A stretch of DNA of 64,000 nucleotides from Kingdonia uniflora (lineage: Eukaryota > Streptophyta > Magnoliopsida > Ranunculales > Circaeasteraceae). The stretch lies in contig JACGCM010002205.1 of assembly GCA_014058105.1 (NCBI GenBank), positions 3,410,001 to 3,474,000 on the forward strand, read 5' to 3'. Position numbers and translations under genes: made by a program. The notes beneath the pieces are model-generated. The model was not told the DNA's origin. It searched no databases and saw nothing but the letters and a program-made list of their open reading frames with translations. Positions 56,972-64,000 of the stretch are shown here, one piece after another. Every line of letters starts with the position of its first letter. Position 1 is the first letter of the stretch.

Positions 56972-57526
56972 TGTAATGGCGTGTTTCTCGGAAGGTAAAC
57001 TTTGCCAATACTTCTGTAAAGAGATTGCAATTCTAAACTAGAGCACACTCAATTTTACATTGAAACTCAATAAAACCTAAGAAAAACCACGACCTCAAAG
57101 AGGGTTTGATGGTAAAATTCAATATATCCTAGTTATTACAATTACTAAATGATGGAACATATGCAAATCGTAAAGATCAACAGAGTTCTAGGTTCCCACT
57201 TATCATTGGTTCTGCCTGTATTTATAATGGATATGGGCAGTTACAAATAATTGGTCTTCCCTCTTAATGGGCAGTGGGCGAAAATCATGGATCTCTTGCA
57301 ACGGCTCAATTTGGCCAAATATAACGGCTACGATATAGGATTGAGATCTATAGCTGTGGACTTCACATCTTCTTGACTGATAGAGTATCTTTGACTTGGC
57401 TTTGCTAGCTTCTCCTTATCGAATCTAGGGAGTATGTTACCACAATATCTTCTCGAATGATTAGATACCTTCAAATTGACTCTATTGAAGTTTGTCCTTA
57501 TCAAATCTGGGGAATATGCTACTGTA
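56972..57526 (-). repeat. 5' LTR of E2
   Basis: 555 bases, TG(on + TGTAATGGCG) to ...CTACTGTA. It carries a TATA box TATAAATA on the - strand at 57219-57226, which is mutated in the other copy. Confidence 0.9.
57219..57226 (-). promoter_or_regulatory. Sense TATA box in 5' LTR of E2
   Basis: TATAAATA within attataaatacaggcag on the element strand; mid-LTR position. Confidence 0.5.
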
Positions 57527-60000
57527 CTCTCTTTATTGACAATGTTTGTGAGGTCTTTATATGTTCATTTTATCCCGGGCCTATACCTTTTTTGTGGATT
57601 TTTTGTTGCAAAAAGAAATAAAAGGGGCAATAGAGTATGTCAATATCATGTTCATTTCGTAGATTCATCTGAACTATATGTTAATTTTGTCGATATTCTC
57701 ATTCTGGTTGATAAGATTTTAGAGAGCAGCACTGCCATGAACTTAGTATATGTAACATTTCATCTTTTCCTTTTCTTATTTTTATGTTAAATGGCAGACT
57801 TCAATCAGAAAAGGTAATATGTCAAACTCGTGTTTAGATGCCAAATGATATATCTAGATGAAAACATTAACTCTTGTCGTTCTCATACTACCAGTGTAAA
57901 GCTTCATATAATCGGTATCATGAGAAACTAAAAAGTACTCTTAACTAGGAAAAGTCAGACACGTATCGATTTGTAAGATAAGATACTCATCTCCATATCC
58001 AGCTTCTGAAAAATGAAGATACCTCTATCTTTAACATAAAGAATTTTAGGAGGTTGAGAAGATGTACCACTCTGGAGTGAGAAAGTAAGTGTTTTCTTAT
58101 TGTAGATTTGGATCACAGTAATTTTAATAAAGTATAACTTTATCTATTAATAATGAAAGTACTTTAGATTGACTTCGTTAATTTGGCCCTTTAAGTATAG
58201 GAAATGAAACTTTGATAAATTTAACAAATTTCTAACTTTGACGTTTCTTTAAAATGGTGTATAATGGTTTAATGAAAATACAGTTCTCCATGATTTATTT
58301 GATCATAAATCAAATCTGTATTTTAATATACATAGCCATGTATGGCATCTATTTTCTTAGTATGATGTGTAAGAAGTCTTAATATAGTGTTACAGTTGTT
58401 GCATCTTTGGATCGTTATGCATTCATATTATAAAAGTTGTGTGCAAAAGATGGTCTTGAAACATTAAAAATCCACTACAACTACCTAAAAGGGCACTAAA
58501 CTCTTCTATTATAAGTTGTTGGCTGGATTTTGTTTACCATCTAATGAGTAAGAGGTAATCAAAAATTATGACTCCATATGTTTATATATGTTATTGGCTC
58601 TAAGTTAGTGTTTGATCATAGTTTAGTAGGCCATTTGAGATTGATTGAGTTATAGAAACGATTTAAAGTTCACTTAGCATGCCACAACTAAACCTTTTGG
58701 ACAGTAGTACATATCTTGAGTGGCCTTCAATATATAAATACTTTTGAACTATCTTCCAGAGCCTGCTCAGGAGTTGTAGAAAGCATATGAGCAGTTCCTT
58801 CGTCGAATGGATCAATAGATGAAAAAGGAAAACCAGGGTAAGTATTCATGATGTTGGTTTTTTTTTTCTCAGGCATCCTTTTTCTTCAAACATATACATT
58901 TCATCAAGAGGACGTAAGAGCTTTCATGACTTGTAGGTATAATGGAGAAAAAGAAGAAACCAAAGATGGAATTTGGAGAGCTAAAGGTCAGCGTGGATTG
59001 GTGATTGACTAGAGTAACCTGAGCAACAATTGTGCTCTTAATTGGCCAGATTTTGAAGTAACTTTGTCTTTAGTTTCCACAAGCTACTAGCATTGGCCAA
59101 TGACATTGATGTTTCGGAAGTTAAGCGAAACAAATTGTATGAAGGCAGGCACTAAATAACTTCTACCTTCCCTTGACTTTTCCATGTAACGGATGCACTG
59201 CAACTTAAATGCATCCTCTTCCTTCATCAGATTATTTTATTATTTTGCTCGTTTTTTGAAAATTCTATGTGTATACTTAGTAATACAAATATGGCTATTA
59301 TTTTTATGCCAACAATATTGGTGTCGTATATTCTACAAAAGAACCCGCCTTTACCTTTTCACTTAAAATAATTTTGTTCAGGAAGATTAAATTGCTTTTT
59401 CTCTTCAAATATATTCGAAGTTTTAAGATGATCATATTTTCTTTTGGTGAACATCCCCATTATTTAACTCGTGCATGTGTTTTTTCTTTTTTAATGTTGT
59501 GATACATATAGATCAGACCATAATCTTTTTCATTCCTTGAAATGTAACACATGCTCTAAAGCCTGCCTATTTTTGGAAAATCTGTGCTTTATCAACTAAT
59601 TGTACATTCTCCCAATAACTACCCTCGTGGCATCAATTATGGAAGGATTAGAAGAGAAGTTTGAAACAATGGCAATGCAAGCAGAGTAGTAATCAGATAG
59701 ATCTCCCAGTGATGTTGCACAATTAGGTAGATCTCATAATTAATCAAAGTATCATCTCTTTCTTCAGATTTTGTGGCAACTTTTATCTAGGAGTATCCAC
59801 AGTAGGCTCTCATGGTGATTTATAATGGAAGATATAGGAAGATGCACTGCTGTGGGAAAGGGGTACTTACACTATTTTCATTCACAGTTCTTCTTTAAAA
59901 TAAAAGCTGCTTAGTACTACATACATTTGTTCATTTTAATTTTTTTTTACCATTTGGGTGCTTTGGATCTTTCAAACTTATCATAAATAATGTTTTTAGG
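57527..60000. other. AT-rich stretch before the aldo-keto reductase exons
   Basis: No gene could be established. Short exon-like traces occur (58755-58830, ELxKAYEQFLRRMDQ; 58933-59000, NGEKEETKDGIWRAKGQRGL), but no family is recognised. The first exon of the aldo-keto reductase should lie here if present, and I did not find it. The last bases (atgtttttag, 59991-60000) are a good splice acceptor. Confidence 0.45.
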
Positions 60001-61457
60001 TTCCTTCAACTGGAGTACCTTGACCTTCATCTTATACATTGGCCATTGAGCTTGAAATTTGGTAAGTATGAGTACCCAATAGGCCCGACCATGAGGGTGT
60101 GTGACATGTGCGACGGCACAGGGCTCAAAAGATAAAGGGCCCAAAAAAATTTAGCCTTAGGCCAAAAAAAAATATTTTTATATTAAACTAACCCACTTCA
60201 GATTCGGCCACAAACCAAATACCCAACTTCTCAAAGCAAGGCCTAGTACTACAAAAAAAGTCTCTAAACAAAAAAAAAATTAGTAAAAAAGGCCCAATTT
60301 TTTTTTCCACGCAGGGCCTTATAAAAGCCAGGGCCGACCCTGGTACCCAATACCAAAGGAGGAGCTTCTTCCAATGAATTACAAGTCTATTTTGAAAGCA
60401 ATGGAAAAGTGACAAGTACATGGCATCATAAAATCCATTGGTGTTAGCAATTTCTATTCCAAGAAGCTAGAGCAGATGTTCTCCTTCTCAAATATTCCCC
60501 CTGGGTGTCTGTTAATCAAGTGAGTTTCATTTTTGGTTGAGTCAACTCTATTTTCCTACCTATTGTTTATTCTCTCTTTAATTTTTCATTTTATATTTTT
60601 TCCATTGACAATGCTGAAGTTTGAACTCTACCTAGGTAGAGATGAGCCCAATTTGGCAACTGAAAAAGCTTTTAGAGTTTTGCAATGACAAAGGCGCAAC
60701 TGTGACCGCTTATTCTACTATGGGAGCCAAAGGATATGGCTGAGGTTCCAACTGCGTTATGGACTCCAAGGCGCTTAAAGGGATTGTAGAAGTTTCCAGA
60801 AAAATCGATGCTTAGGTTAAAATCTGGTAATTATTTTCTGAATCATGCCATTTAATTTTTAGGTTCACCAAGATTTATAAAATCAATGGTTAACAAAATA
60901 GCTCATAGTGAAATTAATAATATGTCATTACAATATGTATTGGCCATACTATATTGTTAGAACTTATCAAACCAAAGCATAAAATATATGGTTATTTCAC
61001 TTTGCTAACAAAAGTTGTCCTTTTTTCCTAAGATAAAATTCAAATTGTATACTTTTAGTTTCCATTTTTCGGTAATTAACAATATGTTTTATGAAAATAT
61101 TGTCACGTGTAATTTTTTGATAATCACGATATGTCATGACTGAGTTATAAAATTAATACTTTCACTATCTAGAACATCTAGTATATGTCATGTTAACATT
61201 TGAACTATGAATTTCAATATCATACAATGCTCATCAGTTTGTCTAAGTGCCGACTACAGGTTCATCTTAGATGGGAATATGAGCAAGGGGTAATAACTGT
61301 TGGTGAAGAGCATCAATGAGGAAAGGATGTAGGAGAATAATGAGATATCCAACTGGACTCTAAGTCTGAAGAGGAGTTTTGGGATGGAGAGATTTAGTCA
61401 ATCTTATATCCCTGAAGAAAGCATTTCAATAACGTTCTCTTGTTTGATTTTATCTTA
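60001..61457 (+). pseudogene. Aldo-keto reductase pseudogene (three exons visible, MITE inside)
   Basis: Exon A 60001-60519, interrupted by a [30 protein letters not shown] / PKEELLPMNYKSILKAMEK, then IIKSIGVSNFYSKKLEQMFS and VNQ before donor GTGAGT. Exon B 60636-60815: VEMSPIWQLKKLLEFCNDKG, ATVTAYSTMGAKGYG, stop, GSNCVMDSKALKGIVEVSRK. Exon C 61260-61457: VHLRWEYEQG and VKSINEERM, stop, ENNEISNWTLS. This is the plant NADPH-dependent aldo-keto reductase (AKR4-like) pattern, with the catalytic His (LIHWP) and the NADPH-binding strands. Trp-to-stop and Gln-to-stop changes and shifts kill it. The N-terminal exon with catalytic Asp, Tyr and Lys is missing. Substrate unknown. Confidence 0.9.
60080..60342. 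mobile_element. hAT-type MITE inside the aldo-keto reductase exon
   Basis: 263 bases with ends TAGGCCCGACCATG and (reverse complement of the right) CAGGGTCGGCCCTG, flanked by a perfect 8-bp duplication gtacccaa (60072-60079 and 60343-60350). Removing it restores the reading KYEYPIPKEELLPM. The interior is rich in gggccc and aaaaaattt words and non-coding. The 8-bp duplication and CAGGGYCGRCC ends point to hAT. Confidence 0.93.
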
Positions 61458-61965
61458 AGATTTTTTTTGTGCCAAATAATTCTAAAATATATAGAATTGA
61501 AAAATGCTCACTATTTTATATTATTTTTTAATGATTTAAAGTAATATTCATATTATTTTGCATTATAAAAATTAATGATTTCGAGATTTATGTGTTGTGT
61601 ACATTTATTTTAGCTACATTTAGTGGATGGGTGTAGTATAAATGTGGCCTTGTATCTCCCTCACCTTGTCGATATCTATTATAATATTATATAAGCAACC
61701 TCTTATTTATTATATTAGAAGAAACTGGCAAATGAGAGAACTTTTACAAAATCATGGATGGGATAGAAAAGCATAATATTACCTTTGAACTCTACATATT
61801 TAACCGAAGATGAAATCTCTAGGTTGATATGTCCAAGATTATGTATATTAGTATTGTATTCATTAGCCATTTTTGAGATTTTCTTAATATTTATAACTCT
61901 GTTTCCTTGGTCTCGTCCACTTTGTAAAAGCTAAAGGGAGATGATGAATGAACCTTCATAGAGTT
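61458..61965. other. AT-rich spacer
   Basis: Between the last aldo-keto reductase exon and the E3 LTR; possibly its 3' untranslated region. Nothing else recognised. Confidence 0.5.
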
Positions 61966-62564
61966 TATAATGGCCTAATTTCGTAGCTTGAAATAGCTTA
62001 GAATTAGCTCTTACACCAAATGTACCTATGAATAAAACTAATGTAAAGCAAGAAATGATACAGTTGATTTAGCGTGGAAAACCTTTGAATAGGTAAAAAC
62101 TATGACCTCAGGTTGAGAGTTTTAATAATAGTAGCTTTTATTGCTTGAGGCTGATATCTTATTACAAGTGATCTCTTGAACTATAAATACTTGATCTTGT
62201 AAATATGAAGTTTTGTGATGCTCAGAATCTAGAAATTCCTGTGTTAAAGTTTAGAAAATTTGGGTTTTCATGGTCCCTGTATCTTCTAGAACTTTTTCTT
62301 TATATAGACTTTACATGCAGCTCGTTATCATACTGAAGTACGTTCTCTGCATAATAAGGTAAGTGGTGGTTGACTATGTAACTATTAAGTTTGTGGGAGA
62401 CAGATGTCTTTGACTTGTTTATATTCTTCTATTGTGCTCGATCCACGTTCTTTATCAGTTTGTGGTCTAGGTAGAAATGTTAATTGTTTATGTTACGTGT
62501 GAAATATATGAGTCTAATATAGAGGTAATTCAAATTGGGTTAAGCCAAAGGATAGGTCCCTACA
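61966..62564 (-). repeat. 3' LTR of E3
   Basis: About 599 bases, from TGTAGGGACCTATCC to GGCCATTATA on the element strand. No second copy in the window. Ends were set by the polypurine tract and by comparison with the E1 and E2 LTR ends. Confidence 0.72.
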
Positions 62565-62577
62565 ATCGCCCCCTCAA
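62565..62577 (-). other. Polypurine tract of E3
   Basis: On the - strand TTTGAGGGGGCGAT directly before TGTAGGGACC. Confidence 0.7.
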
Positions 62578-62823
62578 AAATGAAGGTACGAGTCACTTTA
62601 GTTGAGAAAGAACCAATGGATTGGTGTTGTTGGAAGTTGAAAAGATAGGATTTATTAATGGTGATTTTGACAGGTTTGTAAATAGGTATTTTTTATGGAG
62701 GGATGTATCTAGCATTTATGAGATAGAAAGAATTGATGTACTTGACGATTTAGGTTCTGAGAGTGGTTCTGCTTTGAATGATATTGCTTTAGAAGCATTC
62801 TTGTGCATTAAATATGAATTTGA

Positions 62824-62831
62824 TATAAATA
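62824..62831 (+). promoter_or_regulatory. Putative TATA box for ORF-a of E3
   Basis: TATAAATA on the + strand, 73 bases before ATG 62897. Confidence 0.45.
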
Positions 62832-62896
62832 GTACCTGTATTGGAGCCTGGCAAAGTACGTTATGTTGTAACATCACCTATAATTCCTACGTGATA

Positions 62897-63349
62897 ATGG
62901 TGAAGACCCAGCGAATGGTGTATGAAGAGAGAGTCTCTACCGAATTGAAAAGGTTAAAGTTGAGATACTTCGGGGAACAATATATGGAGATGCCCACCCC
63001 AATTCCTGTACCACCAACGTATCACAAAATATTAGAAGACAAAGTGGCAGAAGCTAAGGAGGACTTTTACTATATGTGGAGATTTCATTATGTGGTTTTG
63101 ACAGGCGAGGCACGTTGGAGGAGTTTCCGTATTCGTGTGAAGGACAAGGTCCAGGAGATAGATGTGAGGGCCAGTGTATCTGCGAGGCACTATCGCTGGT
63201 ATCCTGCGAAGGACAGGATTCTAAGGTAGGACTCCTTTTCGTCTTCATCAACTCTTTGTTGGTGGGGGTTATGGAGGAGGAGGTAATGGTGGTGGTGGAG
63301 GAAGATGGAAATTAGAAGTTTTGCCCCTGCCCAATCATTGTCTCTTGGC
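62897..63349 (+). pseudogene. E3 small antisense ORF-a with Gly-rich tail
   Basis: The frame is open from 62621, but comparison with E1 sets the start at ATG 62897 (MVKTQRMVYEERVSTELKRL; E1 has MATTRN.SRESRIRRKMEEL). The body runs KLRYFGEQYMEMPTPIPVPP, TYHKILEDKVAEAKEDFYYM, WRFHYVVLTGEARWRSFRIR to a TAG at 63227. A glycine tail follows in another frame (VGGGYGGGGNGGGGGRWKLE, from 63258), so an indel or splice is needed to join it. The LTR-to-ATG distance of 333 bases is almost that of E1 (335). The body itself has no internal stop, the best copy of the three. Confidence 0.65.
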
Positions 63350-64000
63350 GTGAAGAAGGCCTTCTGTTTAAAGAGTTGGTTCAAGCACTGACATCTTTTC
63401 TTTCTCAGCTTCTTATAGAAGTAAATGGTGTGAAGGAAGGACCTCCAGTAATTTCTAGTTCCAACTATGCTTCAAACGATTCTTGGAGCCAAGCATAACT
63501 AAAAGCTGATATGATTTTGAAAATGAACTGTAACAGTATCTGAAAGACTTCTTATCTGTAAAGTACATGAAAGACTTGTTATCTGTAAAGTACATAAAAG
63601 ACTTGTTATCTATAAAGTATCTGTAATTAAAATTTGAGTTAATAAAAATTTTCATTCAAACTCTATGTTGAAAGATAAAATTAGCTCATCTGACTGAAAT
63701 CGAGCTAGGAGTAACATAGATATTTATATTAGAAGACGTAAATTATATGTGAGATCGAACTAAAATATTGTAGTTTAGTAATCGAGCAGAAAAATATGTA
63801 TTATAATATGCATAAAAAATGTGTCTGTAAAATAGCAAATGTGTGAAAATCTATCCGATTTGATTAAATTATAGGATAGTGGAGGAGAATATCTCTTCAT
63901 AAATAGAATGTACAGGAATTAAAAGTTCGAGCTTAGGGAGATCAAGCTTGAAATGTTGGATTGGGGGACATATTGTGATGAATAGGTCGAAATGCGGTAG
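63350..64000. other. E3 3' internal region continuing past the window
   Basis: AT-rich, no supported ORF. By analogy with E1 and E2 the larger antisense ORF-b should follow to the right. Confidence 0.45.
63542..63622. repeat. Three tandem 27-bp units
   Basis: Units start at 63542, 63569 and 63596 (gaaagacttgttatctgtaa then agtacat). The unit is nine codons long; on the - strand it would read (YFTDNKSFM)n. Confidence 0.92.

Larger units (their letters stand above)
45947..57526 (-). mobile_element. Tat-like Ty3/gypsy LTR retrotransposon E2
   Basis: An 11.6-kb element on the - strand with both LTRs (45947-46501, 56972-57526). Flanking pentamers are ctttc (45942-45946) and ctctc (57527-57531), a target duplication with one change. 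Sense genes run from gag at 56907 to the integrase stop at 51525. The 3' region (46502-51500) carries ORF-a and ORF-b on the opposite strand. LTR copies differ at roughly 13 percent in the part I compared. It has the same build as E1 and is related to it, though the sequences are clearly diverged. Confidence 0.92.
61966..64000 (-). mobile_element. Tat-like Ty3/gypsy element E3, 3' end only
   Basis: A third Tat-like element in - orientation. Its 3' LTR (61966-62564), polypurine tract and the antisense ORF-a are inside the window; gag-pol would lie to the right. The LTR shares CCTATTCAAAGGTTTTCC with E1, and the ORF-a protein aligns with those of E1 and E2. Confidence 0.8.

Noticed and set aside
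57476..57790. 104-residue open frame (+) at the E2 border
   Set aside because: It starts in the LTR and crosses the insertion border into the flank, so it cannot be an old gene; composition is hydrophobic noise.
59947..60421. Open frames on the - strand over the aldo-keto reductase exon and MITE
   Set aside because: They are shadows of the exon on the + strand and of the GC-rich MITE ends.
1..64000. tRNA, rRNA or bacterial-type operons
   Set aside because: No tRNA cloverleaf, rRNA words, ribosome-binding sites or operon-like gene order were seen; everything fits plant nuclear DNA.

Overview
The window reads as nuclear DNA of a flowering plant, probably a eudicot. It is AT-rich and has no intact long gene. 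It is filled with nested, decayed plant-type transposons: Ty3/gypsy Tat-like elements, a Ty3/gypsy chromovirus-like element, Ty1/copia, an L1-type LINE with a plant RNase H, and hAT-type DNA elements. Two broken host genes (a serpin and an aldo-keto reductase) survive as exon fragments. I cannot name the species.

Layout. 1-14833: Tat-like element E1 (+ strand; its 5' LTR is cut by the window edge), with broken gag-pol, a 44-bp tandem repeat block, and about 7 kb carrying antisense extra ORFs before the 3' LTR. 17041-17398 and 30027-30073: first exon of a serpin pseudogene, split by a copia element (17399-30026, - strand), which is itself split by a LINE (about 23020-29116, + strand). 30729-32473: hAT-type element with a perfect 8-bp target duplication and a remnant of a TTF-type transposase. 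32606-34028: two MITE-like elements. 34530-42200: truncated Tat fragment F4 (- strand), split inside its RNase H region by a chromovirus-like element (35104-40954, - strand). 45947-57526: Tat-like element E2 (- strand) with both LTRs. 60001-61457: aldo-keto reductase pseudogene with introns still visible, hit by a 263-bp hAT-type MITE (60080-60342). 61966-64000: 3' end of a third Tat-like element, E3 (- strand), running off the window.

How the parts relate. E1, E2 and E3 are cousins: they share LTR ends (TGTAGTRGCATATT-like start, GCCATTACA-like end) and blocks inside the LTR. E1 and E2, the two with a visible 5' side, also share the primer-binding-site class. All three carry the same small antisense gene just inside the 3' LTR, called ORF-a here, with a TATA box 50-100 bp before its start and a glycine-rich tail. 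E1 and E2 also carry a larger antisense ORF, ORF-b, with a Transposase_28-like ('putative gypsy type transposon') core and a coiled-coil tail. Extra antisense ORFs are known in Tat elements. A shared small gene with its own core promoter in three diverged copies is the most interesting signal here. Every coding region is broken by stops, shifts or lost catalytic residues, so nothing in the window looks able to move on its own.
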